DNA from: Paraburkholderia sp. DHOC27
GTDB lineage: Bacteria > Pseudomonadota > Gammaproteobacteria > Burkholderiales > Burkholderiaceae
Reading direction: 5' to 3'
Assembly (NCBI RefSeq): GCF_003429005.1
Contig: NZ_QVQV01000001.1
Location: 496,001-560,000 of the forward strand
DNA: 64,000 nucleotides
This document shows, piece after piece, positions 17,230 through 25,648 of this stretch (the stretch's first letter is position 1; every line of letters starts with the position of its first letter). The position numbers were made by a program, and so were the translations under genes. The notes beneath the pieces were generated by a model. The model was not told where the DNA came from. It ran no database searches and saw only the letters and a list, made by a program, of their open reading frames with translations.

Positions 17230-18165
17230 CTACGGCAACGGACCGAGCCACAGAGCAAAGCGCCGCGCCGCATCGAGCCCAAAGCGGGTTGGACGCATTG
17301 CCGTGTTGCGGTCGTGCTCTACGTCGAAGCCCATCCGCCAGGCGGCGATACGTTTGCCGTAACAGATCAGCGTATCGAGCGACTGCATGACAAATACGAT
17401 GGCCGGCAGGACTTCTTGATAGAGCTGTTGTGCGCGAGCCATGTCTCCGCCTGCGAACGCGTCGTAGACGCGTTGTTGCCAGTCGAAGCAATCCGGCGCC
17501 ACGATCATGCCAGCGCATCCGGCGCGCAGATTGTCGACCAGCTCCAGACCGCCGCGCCCGTTCAGCACAGGCATCAAGTGTCCAACTCTCGCGACAGTTT
17601 CTGCCAGCACGATTGACGGCCCTTCGCCTTTGAGCAAACGAAAATTCGGACACTGAATGGCCAATCGTTCGAGGCTTTCGGACGAGAGGCCCACGCCGAG
17701 ATACTCGGGCGCGTTCTGGATGCCCACCGGCACGTCGAACCCCTGCATCACTGATGCAAAGAAATCAAAATAGAACGCTTCGGGGCGAGGTGTCTCTCCG
17801 GCGGGCAATGCTGGCGGTTGCAGGATCAACTGCGTCGCGCCTGCGGATACCGCGAAATGCGCGAGGTCGCGCTGCGCGGCGACCGTTGCGCCACTGATGG
17901 TGACCATCAGCGGCAACGCGCCTTCGCTGTCTTCGATCGCCCAGCGGATGACCTGCTCCCGTTCGGATTGCGAGAGTTTGTTGACCTCGGTAGCAAGGCC
18001 GAGCATGGCTGCGCCCGGCGCTTGCGAGCGCACGATGGCCTGCATCTGCCGACGCATCGCAGACCGGTCAAGGCGGTTGTCGCGATCGAAGAATGCATAA
18101 AGGATCGGATAAATACCGGCGATGTTAGGTCGCGGTATGCCCGCCGGGAGCGATTGCGTCGACAT
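17230..18165 (-). CDS. Dihydrodipicolinate synthase-family protein (probable keto-deoxy sugar-acid dehydratase or aldolase)
   Basis: The 311-residue product has the (beta/alpha)8 layout of the DHDPS/NAL family with the Schiff-base lysine at Lys179 (LLKGEG). The family YNxP motif reads QNAP, so the usual catalytic Tyr is Gln150. The start at 18165 follows GAGGG and lies 10 bp after the stop of the upstream dehydratase gene. Pairing with an IlvD/EDD dehydratase suggests sugar-acid breakdown such as arabinonate or a related pentonate, where the enzyme would act on the 2-keto-3-deoxy product. Substrate assignment is inference. Confidence 0.8.
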   Translation of the reverse strand: MSTQSLPAGIPRPNIAGIYPILYAFFDRDNRLDRSAMRRQMQAIVRSQAPGAAMLGLATEVNKLSQSEREQVIRWAIEDSEGALPLMVTISGATVAAQRDLAHFAVSAGATQLILQPPALPAGETPRPEAFYFDFFASVMQGFDVPVGIQNAPEYLGVGLSSESLERLAIQCPNFRLLKGEGPSIVLAETVARVGHLMPVLNGRGGLELVDNLRAGCAGMIVAPDCFDWQQRVYDAFAGGDMARAQQLYQEVLPAIVFVMQSLDTLICYGKRIAAWRMGFDVEHDRNTAMRPTRFGLDAARRFALWLGPLP

Positions 18166-18175
18166 TACCCGACCC

Positions 18176-19903
18176 TCAGTGCGAATCCCGCGGCACTGCC
18201 GCACCGCTCGACCCGACCAGGAAATCCAGATCGGCGCCCAGATTCGCTTGCTGGACACTATTGACGTAGAGCTTGTACCAGCCGCGTTGGGGCGCTTCGG
18301 GCGCCTTCCACGCCGCGCGGCGACGCGCCAGTTCGGCGTCGTCGACGTCGAGATGCAGCCGCCTTCCCGCAACGTCGAGTTCGATCATGTCGCCGTCCTG
18401 AACCAGCGCGAGCGTGCCACCGGCTGCAGCCTCCGGGGCGACGTGCAGGACCACGGCGCCGTACGCGGTGCCGCTCATGCGCCCGTCGGAGATGCGCACC
18501 ATGTCGGTAATGCCTTGCTTCAATACCTTAGGCGGCAAAGGCATGTTGCCGACCTCCGCGAAACCGGGGTATCCCTTCGGACCCGCTCCCTTGAGCACCA
18601 TGACGCAGTTAGCGTCGATATCGAGGCTCTCGTCGTTGATACGGGCGTGCAGATCTTCGACGCTTTCGAACACCACGGCGCGACCACGGTGTTGCAGCAA
18701 TTCCGCGGTGGCTGCGGACGGTTTGATGACTGCGCCGTCCGGTGCAAGATTGCCCTTGAGCACTGCAATGCCCGCCTTGGGTTTGAAGGGTTCCGCGAGC
18801 GGAAAGACAACCTTGCGGTCGAAACATTCGGCCTGACTGACGTTGTCCCAGATCGTCTTGCCGTTCACCGTCAACGCATCGCGGTGTAGCAACTGCCCTT
18901 CGCCAAGCTCGCGCAACACGGCCGGCAAGCCGCCTGCGTAATAGAAGTCTTCCATCAGAAACTCGCCCGAGGGTTGCAGATTCACGAGGCAAGGCACCTC
19001 GGATCCGCGCTCCCAGTCTTCCAGCTTCAGATCGACGCCGATGCGCCCGGCAATGGCGAGCAGATGCACCACGGCGTTGGTCGAACCACCAATCGCGGCA
19101 TTGGCGCGAATGGCATTTTCAAACGCTTCGCGCGTCAGAATCTTGCTCATGGTGAGGTCTTCGTGAACCATCTCGACGATGCGCCGCCCCGCCATGTGAG
19201 CCAGCACCTGACGGCGCGCGTCAACCGCCGGAATGGCCGCGTTGTGCGGCAGTCCCATGCCGAGCGCCTCGACCATACTTGCCATTGTCGATGCCGTGCC
19301 CATTGTCATGCAGTGGCCGCGCGAGCGGTTCATGCAACTCTCCGCTTCGACAAACTCCTCCATTTTCATCGTGCCGGCGCGCACCTGCTCGGACATCTGC
19401 CATACGCCTGTGCCCGATCCAAGCGTGTGGCCACGATAGCGGCCATTGAGCATGGGGCCGCCCGAGACGGCGAGCGAAGGGAGGTTGCACGACGCCGCGC
19501 CCATCAGAAGTGCGGGCGTGGTCTTGTCGCAACCGCATAGCAGGATGACGCCGTCAATGGGATTGCCACGAATGGACTCTTCGACATCCATCGACGCCAG
19601 GTTGCGAAACAGCATGGCCGTGGGCCGCAGGTTGGACTCACCCAGTGACATGACCGGGAATTCAACCGGGAAGCCTCCCGCCTCGTACACGCCTTTCTTG
19701 ACGTACTCCGCCAGTTCGCGGAAGTGCGCGTTGCACGGTGTGAGTTCCGACCACGTGTTGCAGATGCCAATGACGGGTCGGCCGTCGAACAGATGATGCG
19801 GCAAACCCTGGTTTTTCATCCACGAGCGGTGAATAAAGCCGTCTTTGTCAGCTTTCCCGAACCAGGCCTGACTGCGCAGCGGCTTTTTGGTGACAGTGCT
19901 CAT
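18176..19903 (-). CDS. IlvD/EDD-family dehydratase, probably a sugar-acid dehydratase
   Basis: The 575-residue product shows the Fe-S cluster cysteines of the family in ICNTWSELTPCN (about residue 48), LLCGCDKTTPALLMGA (about 122) and CMTMGTASTMASM (about 198). Other family signatures are GGSTNAVVHLLAIA (near 275) and the C-terminal DGRMSGTAYG. N-terminal residues (SQAWFGKADKDGFIHRSW) resemble pentonate dehydratases more than biosynthetic IlvD. It is the first gene of a two-gene operon with a DHDPS-like enzyme, supporting sugar-acid catabolism. Confidence 0.88.
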   Translation of the reverse strand: MSTVTKKPLRSQAWFGKADKDGFIHRSWMKNQGLPHHLFDGRPVIGICNTWSELTPCNAHFRELAEYVKKGVYEAGGFPVEFPVMSLGESNLRPTAMLFRNLASMDVEESIRGNPIDGVILLCGCDKTTPALLMGAASCNLPSLAVSGGPMLNGRYRGHTLGSGTGVWQMSEQVRAGTMKMEEFVEAESCMNRSRGHCMTMGTASTMASMVEALGMGLPHNAAIPAVDARRQVLAHMAGRRIVEMVHEDLTMSKILTREAFENAIRANAAIGGSTNAVVHLLAIAGRIGVDLKLEDWERGSEVPCLVNLQPSGEFLMEDFYYAGGLPAVLRELGEGQLLHRDALTVNGKTIWDNVSQAECFDRKVVFPLAEPFKPKAGIAVLKGNLAPDGAVIKPSAATAELLQHRGRAVVFESVEDLHARINDESLDIDANCVMVLKGAGPKGYPGFAEVGNMPLPPKVLKQGITDMVRISDGRMSGTAYGAVVLHVAPEAAAGGTLALVQDGDMIELDVAGRRLHLDVDDAELARRRAAWKAPEAPQRGWYKLYVNSVQQANLGADLDFLVGSSGAAVPRDSH

Positions 19904-20062
19904 GGACGTCTCCTCATATACGTGGAACGAATGAACGGCGACGAAGCTGGGTGCTTCGGCCCTCGTTTCATCCGGTGGGGTGCCGCGGCTTTGCTGCCGC
20001 CTGGAGAAAAGACTTTACGAGCCGCCTTGGATTCCGTCAACCAGGCCGTTCGGCCAGGATGG

Positions 20063-20075
20063 CAATACAGTATTG
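20063..20075. promoter_or_regulatory. Palindrome upstream of the sugar-acid dehydratase operon
   Basis: CAATACAGTATTG is a perfect 6-bp inverted repeat around one base, 160 bp upstream of the dehydratase start. It resembles short GntR-type operators. No dedicated regulator gene lies in the operon. Confidence 0.4.
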
Positions 20076-20129
20076 TTTGTAAAATTCGATATCCTAATTA
20101 TTTGGCAAGATTCGTTTGAAAAAACCGGA

Positions 20130-20437
20130 AGGGTGAGTATTTTCGGGAGTGCGAAAATATTTGGAAAATGTCACAACCTGCGGGGCGAAAGTGCCAACGC
20201 ATCGTTGTGTATACAAGACCCTGGCCGAATGGCTAACGGGGTAGGCGAGCGTGCCTCGCGGTGCTAAATTCAAGTCTCACGAAAGATGCGCCGGATTAGT
20301 TCGACGTGGCACGTGCCTGGGTAATGCGATGAAGCAGGAAAGCAGCAATTGAAGAAGGCTCACCAACGCGTCCGCCGCAAGTCACATCCTGACCCACTCA
20401 ACCGCGCGAACGGCGGACAGGTGAGGATATTCGGGAG
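20130..20437 (-). repeat. Two inverted iteron-like sites upstream of the dehydratase operon
   Basis: 20130-20149 holds GGTGAG-TATTTT-CGGG and 20417-20437 holds GGTGAG-GATATT-CGGG. They lie in the 560-bp gap between the stop of the SDR gene and the start of the dehydratase gene. A degenerate GGCTCACC match is near 20357. The rest of the gap holds the palindrome at 20063 and no gene. Confidence 0.7.
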
Positions 20438-20462
20438 CGGCGCACGCGAAACGTACGGTGCG

Positions 20463-21236
20463 TCAGCCGCGCTGCGCGACCTCACGTATGTCCGCAACCG
20501 GCGTGTGGCCGAAGGCTTCGCTCAACGTGTAGTCGATCAGTTGAGCGGCGCACTGCTCAGGTGAAACGAGCTGTCCATTACGCTTGAGTTCTTCGAATTT
20601 TTCGCGCAGTGGGAATTGCTCTTTGCCGCTGCTGCGAATCTGTGCCTGCATGTCGGTATCCACCACACCCGGTGCGAGGCTGCAGATTCGCAAGGCGCGG
20701 TTTGCATCGAGCGCAACCGCGCGAGCGTGATGATCGAGCGCCGCCTTGGTCGCGCAGTAAACGCTCCAGCCCGCGTAGGCGTTGCGGGCTGCGCCGCTCG
20801 AAATGTGGACGATGCGACGGTCGGTCGCCGAAACGCTGGTCGCCGCGACGGCGCTTGCCAGCATCAGCGGCGTGGCGACATTCAGGCTCACCGCCGTTGC
20901 AATCGCGGTGACATTCTGACCTTCGGCCGGGCCTATGGGCTGCACGGTGCCCGCGTTGTTGAAGAGCAGCACGGTGTTGGCACCGTCGACGAATTGGCTG
21001 AGCGTGTCGCCCGAAAGCCAGTGCGCGACATCCGCGGAGTTGGCGAGATCGAGCTCCACTTGCTGCAAGTTCTGCGGGAATTGCCCGGCGAGCGCGACAT
21101 TGGTCGTGCGGGACAGGCCCAGCACGGCGATATCGCGGGCAAGCAGTTGTTCGGCGAGTGCGGCACCGAGACCTCGAGTGTGTCCGGTAACGATGGCGCG
21201 AGTAATAGTTGAGGTGGATGAGGTGGATGAGGACAT
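20463..21236 (-). CDS. Short-chain dehydrogenase/reductase
   Basis: The 257-residue product has a Rossmann start with TGHTRGLGAALAEQL (cofactor TGxxxGxG, about residue 17), an NNAGT-like FNNAGTVQPIG segment near 88, and the catalytic YCATKAALDHHA (YxxxK) near 155 with an upstream Ser in VHISSGAA. It resembles classical SDRs acting on small alcohols or pteridines; the substrate is unknown. The start at 21236 fits the usual length, while a longer in-frame start at 21296 is less likely. Confidence 0.85.
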   Translation of the reverse strand: MSSSTSSTSTITRAIVTGHTRGLGAALAEQLLARDIAVLGLSRTTNVALAGQFPQNLQQVELDLANSADVAHWLSGDTLSQFVDGANTVLLFNNAGTVQPIGPAEGQNVTAIATAVSLNVATPLMLASAVAATSVSATDRRIVHISSGAARNAYAGWSVYCATKAALDHHARAVALDANRALRICSLAPGVVDTDMQAQIRSSGKEQFPLREKFEELKRNGQLVSPEQCAAQLIDYTLSEAFGHTPVADIREVAQRG

Positions 21237-21328
21237 GGTGATGATCGTGCCAGCAGGCAAAAAGGGGGGGAGAGAATCGAGCGGTACAGCGGGCAAAGCA
21301 GACCGCTATTTTCTCACGTCAGGTCAAA

Positions 21329-22288
21329 TCAGGCTGACCGGAACCGCTCGCGATACTGCATCGGCGTCGCGCCGATACGTCGTACAAACACAATGCGCAT
21401 GCGGTCCGCAGTGCCGAAGCCGCAATCGTAGGCGATTGTCTTCAGCGCAGCGGCCGTGCTTTCGAGTTGCTTGCGTGCCGCATCCACTCGGGCACGCTCG
21501 ACAAACTCGTGCGGCGTGACGTTCGTTTCCTGCACGAACACGCGGGCAAAGTTGCGCGCGCTCATACCGGCCACGTCCGCGAGCTGCTTGACGGTGAAGC
21601 TTTCGCCGATGTGTTCCATCACGTGCGCCTGGACGCGTGCCACCGCTGAGGTTTCGTCGGCGGGTGCCGTCAGGTACGGGCTGAACTGGGACTGTCCGCC
21701 TTGCCGCTGTGCGAAGACCACAAGACGCTTTGCCACGGCAAGCGCGGTACGCGGCCCATGATCTTCGGCGACGAGTGCAAGCGAAAGGTCGATACCCGCC
21801 GTCACGCCCGCTGACGTCACGAGCGCTTCGTCACGCAGATAAATGCGGTCGTAGTCGACACGTGCGCGTGGAAACTGCGTGGCCAGTTGTGCCGCGTGTT
21901 GCCAGTGCGTCGTCACGTTGCGCTCATCGAGCAGGCCCGCGTGGCCCAGTGCGAAGGCGCCGGTGCAAATGGAGCCGTACCGCTCGCACTTCGCGGCCAC
22001 GTTGGCGAGCCAGTCGGTGAGCCGGGCGTCGGGCGTGCTATCCGGCAGCGCCGGGCCGCCTGCCACAAGCGCGAGGTCGAAAGTCGGGCCGGTCTGCTCA
22101 AAGGTGTCGTCCGCCACCAGCGTCATGCCGTTGGAGGCCCGTACCGTGCCGCGTTCGGCGCCCAGCAAGGTCACCTCGTAGCGCTGGTCGGCTGGCACGA
22201 ACTGATTGGCTTCAGCGAAGACATCGACCGGCCCGGCGACGTCGAGCGCTTGCACGCCAGGAAAGATCGCAACGGCGACAGTACGCAT
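21329..22288 (-). CDS. GlxA-type AraC regulator with DJ-1/PfpI domain
   Basis: The 319-residue product has an N-terminal DJ-1/PfpI domain (residues 1-190) with the nucleophile-elbow cysteine in GSICTGAFALG near 110. A C-terminal AraC helix-turn-helix follows (about 215-315: VKQLADVAGMSARNFARVF and a second helix pair ending PMQYRERF). Members control quaternary amine, arginine or isonitrile-related genes. It lies on the same strand just upstream of the SDR gene with 92 bp between, so it may regulate or be cotranscribed with it. Confidence 0.9.
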   Translation of the reverse strand: MRTVAVAIFPGVQALDVAGPVDVFAEANQFVPADQRYEVTLLGAERGTVRASNGMTLVADDTFEQTGPTFDLALVAGGPALPDSTPDARLTDWLANVAAKCERYGSICTGAFALGHAGLLDERNVTTHWQHAAQLATQFPRARVDYDRIYLRDEALVTSAGVTAGIDLSLALVAEDHGPRTALAVAKRLVVFAQRQGGQSQFSPYLTAPADETSAVARVQAHVMEHIGESFTVKQLADVAGMSARNFARVFVQETNVTPHEFVERARVDAARKQLESTAAALKTIAYDCGFGTADRMRIVFVRRIGATPMQYRERFRSA

Positions 22289-22529
22289 CGAATGAACCTC
22301 TTGTAGAACTGGGATGCTTCAGTCAGCGGGCCGATGAGCGCGCTATGGTTTGAAGCTGTCGTGTGATTGGCTCGGGCCTGTGTTTGCGCAGGACGTTTGC
22401 GAAGGAAGCGCGTAAGCCAAAAGTCGGCGCGCCCTGTCATGGCGATCAGGATGCCGACACTGAACACGCATGAGCATAGCAAAGGTCCCGGTACGTCGCG
22501 CTCTCAACAGAGGCAAGTCTCCAGACCAT

Positions 22530-22794
22530 AAAGGTGAGGATTTCCAGGTATCGGCGCTTCACTCAATGTAATCGTCTGGTTACCCCTCGCATCAGCACCG
22601 TGCTCCCGAATATCCTCACCTATGAACTCGGGTCGAACGCTCACAGGGTCGAGAAAGCGCTGTCACAAAAGGTAAATCGTGCCTCGTACAAGCAGTTTTC
22701 TGCGCCGTTCAGCGTTATGAAGCGGTGAGTTTCGGCGAAGGCAATCTTCGCACCTCGCAGAACGCGGCGCGCGAAAGGTGAGACTTTTCAGGAG
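22530..22794. repeat. Cluster of three iteron-like sites
   Basis: 22530-22548 is inverted (GGTGAG-GATTTC-CAGG), 22603-22623 is direct (CCCG-AATATC-CTCACC) and 22774-22794 is inverted (GGTGAG-ACTTTT-CAGG). A shortened copy (GGTGAGTTTCGG) is near 22724. The 543-bp gap separates the GlxA-type regulator from the antiporter stop; it holds no gene that I can support. Confidence 0.72.
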
Positions 22795-22831
22795 CGCAAT
22801 CACTGCGTTTGCAATGGATCCACAAACAAAC

Positions 22832-24418
22832 TCATCCACGCCCGTGCTGCGCGGCAATCTCTTGCAGATCGAGATCGTGTTCCAGGATGGTCAGCAAATC
22901 GTCGCCGATCTCTCCCGAGCGATGCATGCGCAATAGTTCGACGCGTCCCGCGGCGACCGCGGCGAGCACGACATCGTAATGGGCCGCGCGTGCATCAGCG
23001 GGGAACGCCGACTCATCCTGATGCGCCGCCGTGATACGCGCCCGGTAACTGTATTGTTCGAGCAGGCGTGGATGAATCACACTGCCATCGGCGCCGTGTA
23101 CGAGCGGCTGAATCGCGGCGAGTTGCGCGGCTTCCAGACGTGCCCACGCGCGCGGCTCGCTGAGATAGTGTGATTCATGCTGGCCTGCGCCAGTTGGCTG
23201 AACCCAGCGGATCAGCGCACCAATCGTCGTCCCCTGGCCAAGCACCGTCACCAGGATGACGGCGAATGCGGACACGAGGATCAGGTCGCGTCCCGGCATG
23301 GCATCGGGCAATGACAACGCAACCGCGAGTGTCACGACGCCGCGCATGCCCGCCCAGCTCGTGACGGTTGCGGCGCGCCAGTCGGGTGTGCCATCGGCGC
23401 GGCGCAACAGTTTGCAGACGAGACTCTGCAATGATTCGACGCCGAACACCCACACGAAGCGGGACAGCACGACGGCCGCGAGCACTGCGCCCACCGCTGG
23501 CGCGAAGGCAATCAACGCATCACCGAGGCCGCCCAGGCGCATGACCACGCTGCGCAGCGACAGTCCGATCAGAATGAAGACCAGCGCTTCCATCAGGAAG
23601 ATCACGACCTGCCAGAAGGCGACGCCGCGCGTGCGCACCGCAGCGGAAAAGATTTCGTGCTGATACCAGCCGAGCATCATGCCGCAACTCACGGTGGCGA
23701 TGACGCTCGACACGTCGAGCATATCGCCGACGATGTAGCTGATCCACGCTGAGAGAACTGAAGCGGTGATGATCAGATAGCCGTCGTCGAGATAGCGCAG
23801 CAGCTTCACCACGAGGAAGCCAATCGCGACACCAACTGCGACGCCGCCCACCGCAAGAATTGCGAAGCTGGCGACCGCGTGCTGGATGCTGAACGTGCCG
23901 GTGAGCGCGGCGGCGACCGCGAAGCGAAACAGCACCAGGCCGGCGGCGTCATTGAGCAGGCTTTCGCCTTCGAGCAGGACCATCAGACGCTGCGGCAGCG
24001 CGACGCGTTCGAGCACTGCTTTCGCGGCCACGGCGTCAGGCGGCGAGACCACGGCGCCGAGCGCGAAACACGCGCCCCACGGCAGACCCGGCGCGATCGC
24101 GTGGACGACCACGCCCACCACCAGCGTCGTGAAGCCGACTGCGCCGATCGCGAGCAGCAGGATGCCGCCAAGATTGCGTTTGAACTCGGCCCACACCGAG
24201 AAGTAGGCGCCGTCCATCAGCAAGGGCGGCAGAAAGACGATTAGCACCAGCGCGGGATCGAGCGTGACAGGCGGCAGTCCCGGCACGAAGGCCATCGCGG
24301 CCCCGCCGATCAACAGCGCGGCAGCGGGCGGAAAGCGCAGGCGCTTCGCGAGAAGCTGGAGCGCGATCATCGCGATGAGAGACAGCAGCACGAGTTTGAA
24401 GGCCGCGACAGTGGACAT
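22832..24418 (-). CDS. CPA1-family Na+/H+ antiporter (NhaP type)
   Basis: The 528-residue product has about 12 membrane segments in residues 1-410 and a cytosolic C-terminal tail. CPA1 signatures are SPPDAVAAKAV (about 130), the ion-binding GESLLNDAAGLVLF (about 150) and SWAGMRGVVTLAVALSLP (about 355). The tail ends with a helix containing MHRSGEIGDDLLTILEHDLDLQE, typical of YjcE/NhaP-like exchangers. It should exchange cytoplasmic Na+ or K+ for protons. It is a single gene. Confidence 0.92.
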   Translation of the reverse strand: MSTVAAFKLVLLSLIAMIALQLLAKRLRFPPAAALLIGGAAMAFVPGLPPVTLDPALVLIVFLPPLLMDGAYFSVWAEFKRNLGGILLLAIGAVGFTTLVVGVVVHAIAPGLPWGACFALGAVVSPPDAVAAKAVLERVALPQRLMVLLEGESLLNDAAGLVLFRFAVAAALTGTFSIQHAVASFAILAVGGVAVGVAIGFLVVKLLRYLDDGYLIITASVLSAWISYIVGDMLDVSSVIATVSCGMMLGWYQHEIFSAAVRTRGVAFWQVVIFLMEALVFILIGLSLRSVVMRLGGLGDALIAFAPAVGAVLAAVVLSRFVWVFGVESLQSLVCKLLRRADGTPDWRAATVTSWAGMRGVVTLAVALSLPDAMPGRDLILVSAFAVILVTVLGQGTTIGALIRWVQPTGAGQHESHYLSEPRAWARLEAAQLAAIQPLVHGADGSVIHPRLLEQYSYRARITAAHQDESAFPADARAAHYDVVLAAVAAGRVELLRMHRSGEIGDDLLTILEHDLDLQEIAAQHGRG

Positions 24419-24758
24419 AGGCTAGCTCGGCAAGGTCACGTCATGGAGGGAACTGACGTTCTACCATAGGACAGTGCGCATGCCGACAGCGTGCCTGCGT
24501 CTGGGCCTCAGGAGGATAGTCGTGATGCGTCAGATACTTGGAGTAGCTGTGCGTGAGTTGTCCACAGGGTTGCGAACAATTTCTGTGGACAAGTGGGATA
24601 CGGAAGTTGCTTCCGTGTGAGTGGCGAACAGAGCGTTCGTCAGAAGTTGGCGCACTGCACAGCGCGACATTCTCACAACCTTGATGACGGGTTCGCGTTC
24701 GTTCCGAGATCGTTGCGGAGTGCCGAAGATATGAGCGGAGAACGCTTCACAACCCCCA
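24419..24758. other. Intergenic region between antiporter and GntR regulator
   Basis: About 340 bp upstream of the antiporter gene. Its main feature is the TTGTCCACAG inverted repeat described separately. No further gene or hairpin is supported. Confidence 0.4.
24558..24592. promoter_or_regulatory. Inverted pair of DnaA-box-like sequences
   Basis: TTGTCCACAG (24558-24567) and CTGTGGACAA (24583-24592) form a perfect 10-bp inverted repeat with a 15-bp spacer. Each arm differs from the DnaA box TTATCCACA at one position. It lies 140-174 bp upstream of the antiporter start, so it could equally be an operator for that gene. Confidence 0.4.
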
Positions 24759-25487
24759 TCACGACGGCTGCTCGCCCTCCGCCACCACCGCTTCTTGCGA
24801 CTGCACCTGCAACACCGCATCACGCTTATCCAGCAAATGCTGCCGCAGGATCGCGCTCAGCCGTTTGCCATCGCGCGCCTCGAGTGCCTCGAGCATCTCC
24901 CCGTGATCATGGATCGCGCGGTCCCACTTCGGAATCTGGAAGTTCGAGCGGAAACGCAACGCCTGCAAACGCCGGTTCACCGAAATATAGGTTTGCCGCA
25001 GCGCCGAGTTGCGTGCGGCTTCGTTGATCTTGTCGTGAATCGCCTGGTTGCGGCTGTAGTAACCCGCGAGATCGTTTTGCGCGCGGCACGCCAGCATCGC
25101 GTAGTGCAGCGCCTTGATCTCGGCAAGCTCCACGGCAGTCATCCGCTCGGCGGCCAGCTCGCCTGAAAACGCTTCGAGACCGCTCATCAACTCGAAGGTC
25201 TCGCGCAACTCGGCCTCGGACATCTTCGACACGGACGCGCCGCGATTCGGCCAGATTTCGATCAGGCCTTCTGCCGCCAACACCTTCAGCGCTTCGCGCA
25301 ACGGCGTGCGCGAGATGCCGAGCGTCTCGCATAACTCGCGCTCGTTCAGTTTCTTGCCCGGCGCCAGCACGCCCTCGACGATAAAGCGGCGGATGTGCTC
25401 CACCACCGTGTCGTGCAGCCGCTGCCGCTCGACTTTCGGCATCAGCGCGGAGGCGGCAGCGCCCGCATCGAACTCCGAATTTTGCAT
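24759..25487 (-). CDS. GntR-family regulator, FCD (FadR/VanR-like) type
   Basis: The 242-residue product has an N-terminal winged helix (about residues 17-80, with LNERELCETLGISRTPLREALKVLAAEGLI) and an FCD ligand-binding domain (about 90-225) with helical AARNSALRQ and HDHGEMLEALEARD segments. It is divergent from the aminotransferase operon and likely represses it. The start at 25487 follows GAGGG; the in-frame ATG at 25502 lacks a Shine-Dalgarno. A probable operator overlaps the start codon. Confidence 0.9.
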   Translation of the reverse strand: MQNSEFDAGAAASALMPKVERQRLHDTVVEHIRRFIVEGVLAPGKKLNERELCETLGISRTPLREALKVLAAEGLIEIWPNRGASVSKMSEAELRETFELMSGLEAFSGELAAERMTAVELAEIKALHYAMLACRAQNDLAGYYSRNQAIHDKINEAARNSALRQTYISVNRRLQALRFRSNFQIPKWDRAIHDHGEMLEALEARDGKRLSAILRQHLLDKRDAVLQVQSQEAVVAEGEQPS

Positions 25488-25489
25488 AC
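25477..25489. promoter_or_regulatory. GntR operator candidate, regulator side
   Basis: GAATTTTGCATAC overlaps the GntR start codon and is, at 12 of 13 bases, the inverted copy of GAATGCAAAATTC near the aminotransferase gene. The local TTTTGCATACAAAA is close to FCD-type GntR palindromes. Confidence 0.5.
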
Positions 25490-25620
25490 AAAAAGCCCTC
25501 ACATTCTGTTGGAGCCGATTTTATCGGAACCTCATCCCATTGTAATACGGAGGGTAAACACCCGTGCCGTCCTGCGATTTTCGTCTTGGGAGTGTCACCG
25601 ATCGTCTGATATAGTTTTTT

Positions 25621-25633
25621 GAATGCAAAATTC
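25621..25633. promoter_or_regulatory. GntR operator candidate, operon side
   Basis: GAATGCAAAATTC lies 16 bp upstream of the aminotransferase start, overlapping or just preceding its Shine-Dalgarno region. Together with its inverted partner at 25477-25489 it brackets the divergent promoter region. Confidence 0.5.
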
Positions 25634-25648
25634 AATTGGAGAAGACCG

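Noticed and set aside
20308-20317. GGCACGTGCC palindrome as parS
   Set aside because: It is only 10 bp and lacks the longer arms of known Burkholderia parS sites.
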